Origin: Sediminibacterium ginsengisoli
GTDB taxonomy: Bacteria > Bacteroidota > Bacteroidia > Chitinophagales > Chitinophagaceae
Direction of reading: 5' to 3'
Length of the DNA: 64,000 nucleotides
NCBI RefSeq assembly: GCF_900167075.1
Contig: NZ_FUWH01000007.1
Location: forward strand, 62,001 to 126,000
In this document: in pieces, positions 24,205-34,482 of the stretch
Layout: each line of letters opens with the position of its first letter
Position numbering within the stretch: position 1 is the stretch's first letter
Translations under genes and position numbers: made by a program
The notes under the pieces: model-generated
The model's input: the letters and a program-made list of their open reading frames with translations, nothing else
Database searches by the model: none
What the model was told of the DNA's origin: nothing

Positions 24205-26496
24205 TCAGAAAGGATAACTTATACCGATGTTATAGACAATATTGTCGCGTCTCCAGCCTGAGTTGAAAATATCGATATCGCGTATCACCCATTCCTGTCC
24301 TCTCGGCAGCCAGGGTTTGCGCAACGGTGCAGCTACATCCAGCCTGATGATCAGTATAGTTACATCGAAACGTAGACCAACACCTGCATCTACTGCTATA
24401 TCTTTCAGGAAGCTGCTTGTCAGCTTACTTCCGCCGCCATAGATCAGCGTGTCTTTGGTCCAGATATTTCCGGCATCTGCAAATACGGCGCCTTTAAGCT
24501 TGCCTGCAATCGGAAACCGCAGTTCCGAATTCAACTCAAGTTTGTAATCACCACCCACCTGCGGAAGATATGCCTGCTGAACGGCTGATGTCAGTATGCG
24601 TCCAGCGATCTGCCTCGGACTGAACCCGCGCAGACTGCTCGAGCCGCCGATAATATATTGTTTGGAGAATGGAAGAAATGACGAGTTACCATAAGGAAAA
24701 CCCGCCCCCAGGATAACCCTGTTTGCAAGATAAAGGTCATCACCCAGTTTACGGGTATACCTGAAATCCAGATCCAGCTTTGCGTATTGTGCATAATAAG
24801 CGCCAAACAATTTGGCAGAATAAGGCACAGCTGCTTTATTAACCAGTCCGGCTATATTACCTGCTGCTTCAGCATTCCCATTGAAATAGAAAATGTTTTT
24901 GGCATTCGGATTGACGCTGTTGAAAACGAAATTGTAAAATGAACCTACGATCAGTTCCGGCAGACTGGTATACCGCAAGGATGGCAATTGCGCCAGCTGG
25001 TTCAGGAATTCATCCGTTGTATTGGTGGTATTGTTATAAGTAATGCTGACCGGCCCTAGTGTATGTTCTTTGTTTGGCGATTCTTTCCAGGTAAGATCAT
25101 ACTGGAACCTGAAAAAGTTCTTGGTATACAGACTTTGCCGGCGCATCCATTCATAACTGACAGAGAACCTGGTTTTTGGCGGGAAATAATTGCTTTCCCT
25201 GATACGGAAAGGGGTAACAAAGCGTGGAAAAAGCAACGACACTTCCCCGCCCAGACGGTAGTTACTGTTTCCGCGTAAGGAATCAACGGAAGAGCTTTCA
25301 AAAGATGTGTAACCCTTAATATTCAATTGCTCTGCACCTCCGAACGTATTCCTGTTCTTCCAGTTTACATTCAGCTGGCCACCTGTAAATGAATTCGATT
25401 TTGTAAAGCCACCGATCTCTGCGTTGATCGTTTTCTTTTTCATCGGTGTCAGATAATAGTAGACATCAAGGTAGCGTGAGTTATTGCTGTCGCGGCTGCC
25501 TTCATACCTGCTTTTCACAAATTTGAACAGCCCCATATTGATAAACCTGTTAAGGGTTTTATTGTGTTCCTTGATATTATACAAAGAATCGGAACGGTAT
25601 GTAATAGATCTTACCAGGGCTGAAGGTTTGATACGATTCATTGTATCGCGGATATAAATACCATCATATTCCAGCAGTCCGCGTTTTGAGGTATCCGGCG
25701 GTGGTTTCAGCAAAGTATAATTAGGGAAGACCGTTATCCTTCCGATACGCTGTGGCAGGTCCGCAGCAACAGGTATACTGTCTTTCAGCCGCATAAATAT
25801 ATTCACCTGATGATTACCGGCAGAACTGTCGATCCAGCCTTTGATATAATCCGGACTGAAATAATAATACCCTTTTGTTTTCAGGAACAGGTCTGTTCTT
25901 GTCCGCTCCGCTTTTACATTATCCAGATCGAACTGATCTTTTTTCCTGAGATAATTCTCTTTTTCATCCATCCTTGAAATATCTGTGCTGATCTCCTGGT
26001 TACTGTCGAGCACCCATTGCACATGATTAATGGAATAAGGCATGCCAAGTTTTACCGTGTAATTGGCTGTTACTTTATAGCCTTTCACAGTTGTATCCCC
26101 TTTGGCGGTTGTTCTGAAATATCCTTTATTTTCAAGATATGCCGCAAAACTTTCACTGGTAGCTTCGGTGTTAACCACGGTGCTTAAAACCGGAGGTTCA
26201 CCGAACTTGTTGCGAAGCCAGTATTTAAATCCCTTTTGTTTCTTCGGTTCGCCGATCGCATACCAGAACCAAACCTTATACGGAAATCCCAGTATCATTT
26301 TATTTTTCCTGGGCAGTGTTATTTTTTTGAGCTGGCTTTTAACCGAACCGGTTTTGGCTTTATTATCGTCCTCCTTCTCTATGGTATATTTTGCCCCGTT
26401 ATACAACTGGGTACCGGCAGGCAGCTTGCGGCTGACATTGCAGGCACAGAACATGACCAGGCAGGCAAATAATATATATTTAGCGTTCTTTTTCAT
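24205..26496 (-). CDS. tamL: TamL: lipoprotein BamA/TamA-family outer-membrane protein
   Basis: 763 aa. The signal sequence ends at a lipobox cysteine (~Cys19, CACNVSRKLPAG), the mark of the Bacteroidetes TamL lipoprotein variant of TamA. POTRA-like repeats follow, then an Omp85 barrel with GGSSSLRGFSPRQIAGR (the VRGY/LRG loop), ending in an aromatic residue (IGISYPF). It works with TamB in outer-membrane protein or lipid assembly. Its start overlaps the tamB stop by 17 nt, suggesting translational coupling. Confidence 0.9.
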   Translation of the reverse strand: MKKNAKYILFACLVMFCACNVSRKLPAGTQLYNGAKYTIEKEDDNKAKTGSVKSQLKKITLPRKNKMILGFPYKVWFWYAIGEPKKQKGFKYWLRNKFGEPPVLSTVVNTEATSESFAAYLENKGYFRTTAKGDTTVKGYKVTANYTVKLGMPYSINHVQWVLDSNQEISTDISRMDEKENYLRKKDQFDLDNVKAERTRTDLFLKTKGYYYFSPDYIKGWIDSSAGNHQVNIFMRLKDSIPVAADLPQRIGRITVFPNYTLLKPPPDTSKRGLLEYDGIYIRDTMNRIKPSALVRSITYRSDSLYNIKEHNKTLNRFINMGLFKFVKSRYEGSRDSNNSRYLDVYYYLTPMKKKTINAEIGGFTKSNSFTGGQLNVNWKNRNTFGGAEQLNIKGYTSFESSSVDSLRGNSNYRLGGEVSLLFPRFVTPFRIRESNYFPPKTRFSVSYEWMRRQSLYTKNFFRFQYDLTWKESPNKEHTLGPVSITYNNTTNTTDEFLNQLAQLPSLRYTSLPELIVGSFYNFVFNSVNPNAKNIFYFNGNAEAAGNIAGLVNKAAVPYSAKLFGAYYAQYAKLDLDFRYTRKLGDDLYLANRVILGAGFPYGNSSFLPFSKQYIIGGSSSLRGFSPRQIAGRILTSAVQQAYLPQVGGDYKLELNSELRFPIAGKLKGAVFADAGNIWTKDTLIYGGGSKLTSSFLKDIAVDAGVGLRFDVTILIIRLDVAAPLRKPWLPRGQEWVIRDIDIFNSGWRRDNIVYNIGISYPF

Positions 26497-29400
26497 TATC
26501 GTTCTTGCGGTTCTTTTTCTTTTTCAATTGATTAAAAATCTGCCTGAATTTCACGTAATCGAGGCTGATGGAGAATGCCACCCCGGTTTCAACGAAATAA
26601 CCATCCAGAATCGCTTCATATTGGGTTCTCCTGTAAGCCTTCAGCATGTACCTCCCATTCCTGGATAACTTATAATTGGTTGTAATATCCGGCAGGAAAG
26701 AAAGGTTTGAATTATTCTGGCTTCGGGCGAGCGGATCTTCACCGTCTACCGTGAAGTTCTTTCCCACCATAACAGAAAGCCTGTCGTCGAGAAAACGTTT
26801 GCTGAGTGCAAGGTTCAGATCTGTACGTTGTGTTGCGGTTGCATAATCATCTACTGATTTCAGGTTTACATCAATATCAACCCCTTTGATCAGATCTGCA
26901 GCCAGCTGGTTTACCACTTCAGATAAAAACCCGCTCACACTTGCCCTGATCATTTCTTCGTTACTGTTGTTATTGCCACTGCCAGCGAAAAAGTCTTTAC
27001 TCTGCTCGCCGATAAACCTGTTCATTACCAGCAATGCAAATACCTGTTTGTTCATAGACGAGGCATCATTCCGGAGCTGCGCCAGTTTATTCTCGATGGT
27101 AGTAGAAACAGTACTGTTGATACCGGCTACGCCCTCTTTCAGTTTGATATCGAATTCAAGCCGGGGTTCCGTAACAGGCCCTTTCACTTTCAGGATTACC
27201 TGGAAGGGAAACTTCTGCCTGTAATTAGCATTATCAGTGCCGCCGCTCTCGATTTCGTTACCGATCAGTTCCAGTGGTTCGGCCTCCATTTCGTACATCG
27301 CGGTAATATTGGCTTCAGCCTCCCTGGGATCTCCGCTGAACATGATCGTGCTACCCTCCTGCAACTCAAAGCGCCTTCTCAGAAACTGGTAATTCAGCTG
27401 GTAACTTCCTGATGTTAAGTTATAGGCGCCAGTCAATGCCACTTCGCCATTTGGTGTAACACCCGCATTCAGCTGGGCCGATCCTTTAACGATCAGTTCA
27501 TCCCTTGTTGCCGGGTCTATGATCACACTCAGCTGCGCATTCGGGTCGATCTCTATATTGAGGTTATAATTCAATGCAAACGTAGTTGTCTTTTTCTTTT
27601 CGCTTACATCTTCTACTTTACGGATATCCGGTATTGAATCGAGGTCTATAAATTCGATAACACCTTCGCGGTCTTTCAGTGCTGCAGCTCTTGGCTGACG
27701 TGCATAGGTAATACTGGACTCATCTCTTAACCGAACATTACCGTTGATATCGGGTGTTGCGAGCGGACCTGCGATGGTTGCATCCACATTTACGATAGCT
27801 GTACCATAGATTTCATTATTGTCAACAGCCGTATTATTTACCGCAATGAAATTCCGTGCGTTGAGCGAAAGATCTGTGGTAAATCCGCCTGCGGCTTTTG
27901 CGTCCTGCCGTACAGTACCATCGACCTGAAAAGTGTGATCTGCCGAATCCCTGATCGTGAATTTGTTGAAGCGGATTTCAGGCGAAGAAAGTGTGATCTC
28001 CTGCTTATCAATTTTCAATACGGTTCCATACTGCGCAAGGGATGTGTTTACACTGTCGAATCGCAGCTTTCCGCTCCACGACAAATCACTTACCGGCCCC
28101 TTTATGGTGAGCGGACCTGAAACATTTCCGCCGGAACGTGCAAGCGTTCCGGCACTGAATGCTTCAAAAGTTTTTACTTTTACAGGATTCAGGTTAATAC
28201 TTGCATCCAATTGGCTGGCTGTATAACTTCCTTTAAGATCAACATTGTTGCCGTTACCTGTTAAGCCACCATTGAAATTGACACCATCAGCACCGCCATT
28301 TGCCGTGATAGCGATATTACCTACATCGATCTTGTTGTAAGTAAGACTATCTACTTTTATGGTGCCGTCTATCGTAGGGATTTTATTACTGAAATTCTCT
28401 GCACGCACATTCACATCCAGTAAACCATTCACCGATAGTGAATCCTGATCCAGGATCCCGGCGATATTGGATACCCGGAATTTACTGATCTCAACTTTCA
28501 GTGGTGCGCCTAAAACTGCCGTTTCACTATTTGCACTGAGCCGTTGAGCGCCATTGGTAATTTCCAGCTGGCTGATGTTAAATCCTTTCGACCCCAGTAC
28601 AATCCGGTTGTCTTTTCTTACGTTCCAGTTGTTGTAATTAAGGCGCAATGTATCGCCCAGTGTAAGCGCGTAATTATCGTTTTCCTTATTCCCGCGCAGC
28701 GATATGCGATACCGCTCTTTCCCGGCTGCGTCATGTGTGAGCACAGATGCCTGCGCAAAACGGTTACTCAGTTCTCCGCTTGCGGTTGTTTTGTATAGCA
28801 GCAGTCCTGCTGCCTGGATAGTATCCGCAACTACAGCAAGCCTGAGCGAATCATTAACAGCCCGGATATCCGCCTGGAGGGCGCTGACTACATTGGATTG
28901 GTATTTCAGATAAGGCACCGATGCTGTAACATAAAATGAGCTGTCGGCATTTCTTGTTACCAGCTCGCCCGTAACATGGATATTCTTGTCGAAAAACAAG
29001 CCGGGCAACAATACGGCATAAACAGGGTTAGGTTTAACATCTGCCTGCATGCTGATGCTGGTGTTGGCGATCGATGTGGTATCGATCTGTATGCTGTCCC
29101 TGTATTTGTTTACATATGCTGTGAGAACAGCCGGGAGCTTTGTATAATCGAATTCTCCTTTCAGGCTTGCATCTGCAAGATCAGAACGCAGGGTTATAAA
29201 CGTAAGACCACTGTCCCTGAAACCTTTTAGTACAAGGCTGTCAAGGTAGATCTGCTGAGAGCCGCGGTAAATCCTGGTAGTGTCTAATCTTGCATGTACA
29301 TCCAACGCACCGGGATCTGCGTTGTTCAGCGTAATATCTGCTTCAGACTGTATCCGCAAAGAATCCTTTGTTAAACCTAATCCTGTCAGATCTGCATTTC

Positions 29401-31483
29401 TTACATCGAGGCTCGCTTTACCGGAAGGGTATTTGCGGGTTACATCTGCAGTTCCATCGAGTGAAAGATCGAGCAGCGGGTCGGCAGAATTTGCCTTAAT
29501 CGCATATAGTCCGTGCCTGCCGTCAATATCTGCTGTGAAAGCCTGGTAATCGTGTTCCATTAAGCGGAATGAACGAAAATTGATATGTGATGTAATAGAT
29601 GCCGTTTTATAATCCGTTCCGCGTCCTTTTACTACAACGGTTCCCGTAAGCGGCCCCAGCAGTGAATCTTTTTTGATCCATTTTCCAGTTTCCAGTTTTT
29701 TCGCCACCAGCTGCATGTTGTATTCCATAGCAGCCGGCTTGTCGAAGCCGGCCAGCATGCCTTTTATCTCTGCCTCGCCATAACTGCTTTGCAACCTGAG
29801 ATCGGGACGCACTACAGACATATTGCCATTCACATGGCCGCTTACGGAAAACACGGGCGGCAGATCGATCTGTTGTGTTGAACCTTTATTCACCCAGGGG
29901 CTGATCAGTTCACGCGTTGCGATGAGGCGATGTATTTCAGCATCATACTGCAAGCGTTTTGTATCCAGCGGATGCTTCAGCTTCCCGGTTATAAACAGCT
30001 GCAGATTTTTATTATTGGTCTGCAGGCTGAGTGCGCGGACATTCAGCTGTTCCCGGGTTCCGGAGATATCACCGTTGAGATAAATACTGTTGAATGCCGC
30101 CAGTTCTTTCCGGTATTTTGCTGCAAGCCCGGGAGCAAGCATGAAGAGATCTGGCTTTGACAAGACTGTATTTTTAATGGAAATCTCATTATTCTGCAAT
30201 GAAGCATCCTGCCCTTGCAGACTGCGCGGGTAAACCAATGCTGTGGCAAACAGTTTTGAATGAGGTGTGATCAGCTTTGCACCGGCGATCGCTATTTTGC
30301 TGCTATCCATTCCGAAGTTTCCCTGTAAAGTGTCGAGCACAAAACCGCTTCTTTCCCTGAAGGAGATGCGAGAGATATCTGCCTTCATATTACTGCCTGC
30401 ATAATAAATACCTTTCGCATGCACCAGCAGGTCTTTCAGCAGCAGATGATTATAATCGATAGCGGTTGACTGTACCTTACCAGTGCCGTTATCAAAGGCA
30501 ACCTGGTTACCTTTCAGATCAAGCTGATTTACCTGCACCAGCATGGAACCCGTTGAAAGGGCAGTATCTTTTACTGTTTTTCCGGCAACCTGCTCTGTCT
30601 GTACTGCTCTTTGTACGAAAACAATATTGCTGCTGTCGAGGGCGGCTTTATCCACCAAAAACATACTCCGGTTAAGATCGGCATCGAGTTTACCAAGTGC
30701 GAGATAACTGATGATATTATTGCTTACAAAAGCCGGACTGTTCAGATTAAATGCACTCTTCCTGACCGTAAAATCCTTCACTTTAACAACAGGCATAGCA
30801 GTGGAAGAAACTGTAGCTGCGGTATTTGCGGTTTCCTCGGTACCTGTAGCAGCGCGCTGCTGCATATTAAAATAGGTATTCTCGATTGAACCTTCCTTCA
30901 CCGCGTATACCTGTTTCTTAAAATCAATACTGTCTATATCAAAAGCCACAGATCCGATCTGAGCGGTCATTTGCAGACCGCCGCTTTCATCAAGCCAGCT
31001 GAAACGCGAGCCCCTGATTTCTATTTTCCGTAAAGTGAGCGCGAGGGCAGATGTATCTTTCTTTTCCTGCGCAACAGGTTCTTTACTCGTAAAAGCGTCG
31101 ATCAGGAACTGGTAATTGAAGGTAGTGTCGGCCTGCTTCTTCGTAATATATGCATATAACTGATCCAGTTCGATCCGGCGAACATCGTATTCACCTTTGA
31201 TCAGGCCCAGCATACGAATATCAACACGGATCTTCTTACCCCATAATAGTGTATCACCGCGCAAATCCTTTACAAATACCCCGTTCAGCTCAACCCATTT
31301 TGGCAACAGATAATTCACACCCCCGATATGAAACTCAGTTTTGGTTTTTCCCGACAGGAATGCTTCCAGTTTATTCCTGACTATTCTTTTGGCAAAACCC
31401 GTGTGCAACAGCAAAATGACCAATACTACAAATGCAATTAGTGCTGAGAAAAAGATGAGGATTCTTTTTGGCCATTTTTTCAT
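26480..31483 (-). CDS. tamB: TamB: translocation and assembly module inner-membrane protein
   Basis: About 1667 aa. A TM helix near the N-terminus (ILIFFSALIAFVVLVILLL) anchors it in the inner membrane. A very long beta-helical periplasmic part follows, and the C-terminal ~400 residues match the TamB (DUF490) domain. It spans the periplasm to reach TamL. The open frame reaches 31507, but ATG 31483 (MKKWPKR) gives the expected anchor. It is first in a tamB-tamL-asmA-like-DUF72 operon. Confidence 0.92.
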   Translation of the reverse strand: MKKWPKRILIFFSALIAFVVLVILLLHTGFAKRIVRNKLEAFLSGKTKTEFHIGGVNYLLPKWVELNGVFVKDLRGDTLLWGKKIRVDIRMLGLIKGEYDVRRIELDQLYAYITKKQADTTFNYQFLIDAFTSKEPVAQEKKDTSALALTLRKIEIRGSRFSWLDESGGLQMTAQIGSVAFDIDSIDFKKQVYAVKEGSIENTYFNMQQRAATGTEETANTAATVSSTAMPVVKVKDFTVRKSAFNLNSPAFVSNNIISYLALGKLDADLNRSMFLVDKAALDSSNIVFVQRAVQTEQVAGKTVKDTALSTGSMLVQVNQLDLKGNQVAFDNGTGKVQSTAIDYNHLLLKDLLVHAKGIYYAGSNMKADISRISFRERSGFVLDTLQGNFGMDSSKIAIAGAKLITPHSKLFATALVYPRSLQGQDASLQNNEISIKNTVLSKPDLFMLAPGLAAKYRKELAAFNSIYLNGDISGTREQLNVRALSLQTNNKNLQLFITGKLKHPLDTKRLQYDAEIHRLIATRELISPWVNKGSTQQIDLPPVFSVSGHVNGNMSVVRPDLRLQSSYGEAEIKGMLAGFDKPAAMEYNMQLVAKKLETGKWIKKDSLLGPLTGTVVVKGRGTDYKTASITSHINFRSFRLMEHDYQAFTADIDGRHGLYAIKANSADPLLDLSLDGTADVTRKYPSGKASLDVRNADLTGLGLTKDSLRIQSEADITLNNADPGALDVHARLDTTRIYRGSQQIYLDSLVLKGFRDSGLTFITLRSDLADASLKGEFDYTKLPAVLTAYVNKYRDSIQIDTTSIANTSISMQADVKPNPVYAVLLPGLFFDKNIHVTGELVTRNADSSFYVTASVPYLKYQSNVVSALQADIRAVNDSLRLAVVADTIQAAGLLLYKTTASGELSNRFAQASVLTHDAAGKERYRISLRGNKENDNYALTLGDTLRLNYNNWNVRKDNRIVLGSKGFNISQLEITNGAQRLSANSETAVLGAPLKVEISKFRVSNIAGILDQDSLSVNGLLDVNVRAENFSNKIPTIDGTIKVDSLTYNKIDVGNIAITANGGADGVNFNGGLTGNGNNVDLKGSYTASQLDASINLNPVKVKTFEAFSAGTLARSGGNVSGPLTIKGPVSDLSWSGKLRFDSVNTSLAQYGTVLKIDKQEITLSSPEIRFNKFTIRDSADHTFQVDGTVRQDAKAAGGFTTDLSLNARNFIAVNNTAVDNNEIYGTAIVNVDATIAGPLATPDINGNVRLRDESSITYARQPRAAALKDREGVIEFIDLDSIPDIRKVEDVSEKKKTTTFALNYNLNIEIDPNAQLSVIIDPATRDELIVKGSAQLNAGVTPNGEVALTGAYNLTSGSYQLNYQFLRRRFELQEGSTIMFSGDPREAEANITAMYEMEAEPLELIGNEIESGGTDNANYRQKFPFQVILKVKGPVTEPRLEFDIKLKEGVAGINSTVSTTIENKLAQLRNDASSMNKQVFALLVMNRFIGEQSKDFFAGSGNNNSNEEMIRASVSGFLSEVVNQLAADLIKGVDIDVNLKSVDDYATATQRTDLNLALSKRFLDDRLSVMVGKNFTVDGEDPLARSQNNSNLSFLPDITTNYKLSRNGRYMLKAYRRTQYEAILDGYFVETGVAFSISLDYVKFRQIFNQLKKKKNRKNDNEKER

Positions 31484-31495
31484 ATTCCCCTGAAA

Positions 31496-31511
31496 TGCTA
31501 AAAACATACCA
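31496..31511 (-). promoter_or_regulatory. Possible sigma-54 promoter of the tamB operon
   Basis: Minus strand TGGTATG-TTTT-TAGCA, with the canonical GG-N10-GC spacing. The predicted +1 is only about 2 nt before ATG 31483, so either the message is nearly leaderless or this is chance. Confidence 0.3.
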
Positions 31512-31559
31512 ATATATGGGTATCTATTTCTTCCAATTTAACCACCAGGAAATTGCTTC

Positions 31560-31577
31560 TGGGCAAATAATTCCCCA
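31560..31577. promoter_or_regulatory. 18-bp dyad operator candidate in the tamB / 31651 divergent spacer
   Basis: TGGGCAA-ATAA-TTCCCCA, one mismatch to the consensus. It is 30 nt upstream of the plus-strand promoter at 31608. Confidence 0.6.
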
Positions 31578-31607
31578 ATGCATAATTGTCTGCGTTTGGC
31601 AAAAAAA

Positions 31608-31623
31608 CGGTACAGAATTTTCT
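31608..31623 (+). promoter_or_regulatory. Sigma-54-like promoter of the split-barrel-like gene
   Basis: CGGTACA-GAAT-TTTCT, exactly 30 nt downstream of the 18-bp dyad. The predicted leader is about 17 nt. Confidence 0.5.
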
Positions 31624-31650
31624 TGATATTTTTTAACAAACACTTTGGTT

Positions 31651-32151
31651 ATGCAGTACAATTCATTTTCATTCATCGGCGATAAGATCCGCAACCTGGG
31701 TACCGCAGTGATGCATTGTCATAGCAACCAGGTCCTCAGAATAAAATCTGCCGTTATAGATACAATACATGTTGACGAAACAGGCAATGTCTGGTTTCAT
31801 ATCGACAAACCGGAACAAAGCGTTAACGAATTCGACAGAGAATTTCTTGTGGGCCTCAATTATTTCAGAAAGGGTTCGCCCTATTACATCAATGTGCTGG
31901 GCGTGGCCAGGATCATGATAGAGCCGGAAGAGATCGCGCAAAGCATTGAGGCGCTTGAAAAAGAAGTGACACCTCCTGCCGGCAAAGTGCTGCTGAAAGT
32001 AAGGATCAGCAACGTAAACTATTACGGAAATGATACAGAGCCCGGAAACGGATTTATAGACAGGATCAAAAATATGATCTCACACTGGTTCATGCCGCAT
32101 GGATATAATTACAAAAATCTGTATGGCGAAGGATCCAATCATTACGCATAA
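31651..32151 (+). CDS. Hypothetical protein, possibly a PNPOx-like split barrel
   Basis: 166 aa, soluble, no signal sequence. The order DTIHVDETGNVWFHIDKP, then FLVGLNYFRKGSPYYINVLGVARIMIEPEE, resembles the FMN-binding split-barrel 'general stress protein 26' group. I see no residue that proves flavin binding. The start at ATG 31651 (MQYNSFSFIG) replaces a TTG two codons upstream. It is monocistronic and followed by a terminator. Confidence 0.65.
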   Translation: MQYNSFSFIGDKIRNLGTAVMHCHSNQVLRIKSAVIDTIHVDETGNVWFHIDKPEQSVNEFDREFLVGLNYFRKGSPYYINVLGVARIMIEPEEIAQSIEALEKEVTPPAGKVLLKVRISNVNYYGNDTEPGNGFIDRIKNMISHWFMPHGYNYKNLYGEGSNHYA

Positions 32152-32185
32152 CTTCCCCAACAATAATTACCCGCTATATATCCAG

Positions 32186-32213
32186 GCCATTTCCCCACGG
32201 AAATGGCTTTTTC
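32186..32213 (+). terminator. Terminator of the split-barrel-like gene
   Basis: GCCATTTCC (32186-32194) and GGAAATGGC (32199-32207) form a 9-bp stem with loop CCAC, followed by TTTTTC. Confidence 0.85.
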
Positions 32214-32214
32214 A

Positions 32215-32232
32215 TGAGGAACATGTTACCCG
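32215..32232. promoter_or_regulatory. 18-bp dyad operator candidate upstream of the outer-membrane barrel gene
   Basis: TGAGGAA-CATG-TTACCCG, two mismatches to the consensus. It lies 29 nt upstream of the promoter at 32262. Confidence 0.45.
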
Positions 32233-32261
32233 ATCTATTCTGAATCAGCACATTATCCATC

Positions 32262-32277
32262 AGGCATTCTTTTTTTA
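32262..32277 (+). promoter_or_regulatory. Sigma-54-like promoter of the outer-membrane barrel gene
   Basis: AGGCATT-CTTT-TTTTA. The predicted leader to ATG 32306 is about 18 nt. Confidence 0.45.
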
Positions 32278-32305
32278 CAGTCAGTTTTAAATTAAACCAG
32301 AGATT

Positions 32306-32974
32306 ATGAAAAAGATTGTAATGAAAAAAGCCTGGGTAATGATACTCTCCGTTGTAACCAGTTTTACCGCGGGCAGCCTTTTTGCCCAGGAACAGCAAAC
32401 AAGTTATGAAAGCCGTCCAACACCAAAGCTCGGCGTTAAAGGTGGTATTAACCTCACCAATTTATACGTGAATGATGTTAAGAATGAGAACATGAAAGTA
32501 GGTGGTACTTTCGGTCTCTATGCAAAACTTCCCGTTGCCAGAGGAGTTTCCATTCAGCCGGAGGTACTGTATTCCATGAAGGGATCGCAGCTTGAATACA
32601 ACAATGTGCTCGGTAGCGGTAAATATCGCTTCAACCTCGATTATATCGAGATCCCGGTAACTGCCGTATTCAACATAGCGCAGAATTTCAGCCTGCACGC
32701 AGGTGGATATGCTGCCTTCCTTACTTCCGCTAAAATCAAAGACGTAGACAATAACGGTAATATCAATGGGGTTACCACCCTTAACAGGGAAAACTTCAGG
32801 GGAACCGACTTCGGTCTTGTAGGTGGTGTCGGATTCGATATCGGCAATGCTACACTCGGCGCCCGTTACAGTTATGGCCTGCAGGAAATCGGCAAAGACA
32901 ATAGTCTGAGTGGTCAGTTGACCAGGGACTCTAAAAACAGTGCGTTTTCATTTTACATTGGGTTTGGATTTTAA
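32306..32974 (+). CDS. Outer-membrane beta-barrel protein (PorT-like family)
   Basis: 222 aa. The signal peptide is MKKIVMKKAWVMILSVV..AGSLFAQ. The mature part starts with LGVKGGINLTNLYV, typical of the outer-membrane beta-barrel 'PorT' superfamily, has eight or so amphipathic strands and ends in FSFYIGFGF with a C-terminal Phe. It is probably a small structural or unknown-function barrel. Monocistronic. Confidence 0.85.
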   Translation: MKKIVMKKAWVMILSVVTSFTAGSLFAQEQQTSYESRPTPKLGVKGGINLTNLYVNDVKNENMKVGGTFGLYAKLPVARGVSIQPEVLYSMKGSQLEYNNVLGSGKYRFNLDYIEIPVTAVFNIAQNFSLHAGGYAAFLTSAKIKDVDNNGNINGVTTLNRENFRGTDFGLVGGVGFDIGNATLGARYSYGLQEIGKDNSLSGQLTRDSKNSAFSFYIGFGF

Positions 32975-32984
32975 GGTACAAAAC

Positions 32985-33010
32985 GAAAAAGGGCCGGATG
33001 GCCCTTTTTC
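32985..33010. terminator. Bidirectional terminator between the barrel and hybrid kinase genes
   Basis: GAAAAAGGGCC (32985-32995) and GGCCCTTTTTC (33000-33010) form a perfect 11-bp stem with loop GGAT. Confidence 0.9.
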
Positions 33011-33038
33011 ATTTATACATCTATTTACCTAATGCAGA

Positions 33039-34481
33039 TCATTCGTGAATATTGAACATGATGATAAATTCAGTTCCGCTGCCAGGCTCGGATATTACTT
33101 CAATACTGGCTTCGTGAGAACGGATAATGTTCAGGGTTGTGGCAAGTCCCAGCCCCATACCATTCCGCTTGGAAGTAAAATAAGGTTCGAATAGTTTCTT
33201 GATATTGTCTTTACTGATCCCGATCCCGTTATCCCTGATCCTTAATGCGAGTTTGTTTTCCCATTCATGAGCCATCACTTCGATCAGGCCGGTTTCTTCA
33301 TTTACAGCTTCAACGGCATTTACAACAATATTCAGCAATGCCATTGCCAGTTTTTCAATATCTGCGCGGATAGACGAGTTCGTCAGTACCTGCATAGTAA
33401 ATTGTATTTTCTTCAGCAGGATACGATCTTTTACTGATTCCAGCACAAGATCAAGCACGTCCTTAATAGCTACCTGTGCGAAATTCATATCTGCAGGTCT
33501 TGCACTCTGCAGCAATTCGGTAATAAGGTTACCGATACGGGTTGCATTACGCTGAATGATATCCATATAAAGTCCGCTGTCCTCTTCCGTAACATCACCT
33601 GCCTGTAAATTCTCTATTGCAAGATTAATATTGTTGAGCGGGTTACGTACTTCATGCGCCAGTGTACGGATCAGACGGCCTGAGGCTTCCAGTTTTTCTG
33701 TCTGAATGACTGCCAGTTCTGCTTTTTTGATACTTGTGATATCGTGTATCACACCCTGTATATGTTTGTTTCCCTCTGTCCCTGTTTCTACGGATGACGA
33801 AATAAGGCAGGTTTTCACCACCCCATCTTTTGCCGACATTTCTGCTTCAAAATTCTCTACTTCGCCGCGTGTGCTCAGCATATTGAGAAAATCTTCCTTC
33901 CGGGCCGCGGATACAAAAAAACTATCCAGGAAACGGCCCCGGCACTCGTCTGCATCTACTTCCAGTATTTCCGATATTGCAAAATTCACATCCATGATAC
34001 AGGTATCCATGTCTGTGATAAAAACGATCTCGTTCGATTTTTCAAAAATGGAGCGATAGCGGCGTTCACTTTCTTTCAGCTTGTCGATTGTGGCTGCACG
34101 TTCCAATGTATAACGGATACAGCGTTCCAGCTTTTCTTCATTGAGGTCGCTTTTCACCAGATAATCAAAAGCGCCTGCCTTGGTTGCTTCGCGGTCGATC
34201 TCATAATTCCCCTTACCGGTAAGCAATATCACCGGCGTGGAGCAGCTTTTCTTCACAATATCCTTGATGAATTCAATACCATCTTTCGCTCCCAGCCTGT
34301 AATCGACAAAACAGATTTTATACTGGCCGGTGCATATCTCCTGCACGGCATCTTCATACCGGAATACCCATTTACTTTCGATCTTCCAGCTGTTCAGGTC
34401 TTTTATATAATCATTCAGTAACAGGAAATCATCCTCACCATCTTCTACGATCAATATTTTAAACACTGGTAACTGTTCCAT
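33039..34481 (-). CDS. Hybrid sensor kinase with N-terminal receiver: REC-PAS-HisKA-HATPase
   Basis: 480 aa, cytosolic, no TM segment. The receiver (1-~125) has the phospho-acceptor in CFVDYRLGAKDG and Lys in LVKSD. A PAS domain (~145-260) follows, then HisKA with TLAHEVRNPLNNI and an HATPase with DNGIGI and GMGLGLA. The receiver-first order suggests it is itself controlled by another kinase. It starts 1 nt after the PAS kinase stop in the rpoN-ntrC transcript, so it may act on the NtrC protein. Confidence 0.9.
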   Translation of the reverse strand: MEQLPVFKILIVEDGEDDFLLLNDYIKDLNSWKIESKWVFRYEDAVQEICTGQYKICFVDYRLGAKDGIEFIKDIVKKSCSTPVILLTGKGNYEIDREATKAGAFDYLVKSDLNEEKLERCIRYTLERAATIDKLKESERRYRSIFEKSNEIVFITDMDTCIMDVNFAISEILEVDADECRGRFLDSFFVSAARKEDFLNMLSTRGEVENFEAEMSAKDGVVKTCLISSSVETGTEGNKHIQGVIHDITSIKKAELAVIQTEKLEASGRLIRTLAHEVRNPLNNINLAIENLQAGDVTEEDSGLYMDIIQRNATRIGNLITELLQSARPADMNFAQVAIKDVLDLVLESVKDRILLKKIQFTMQVLTNSSIRADIEKLAMALLNIVVNAVEAVNEETGLIEVMAHEWENKLALRIRDNGIGISKDNIKKLFEPYFTSKRNGMGLGLATTLNIIRSHEASIEVISEPGSGTEFIIMFNIHE

Positions 34482-34482
34482 T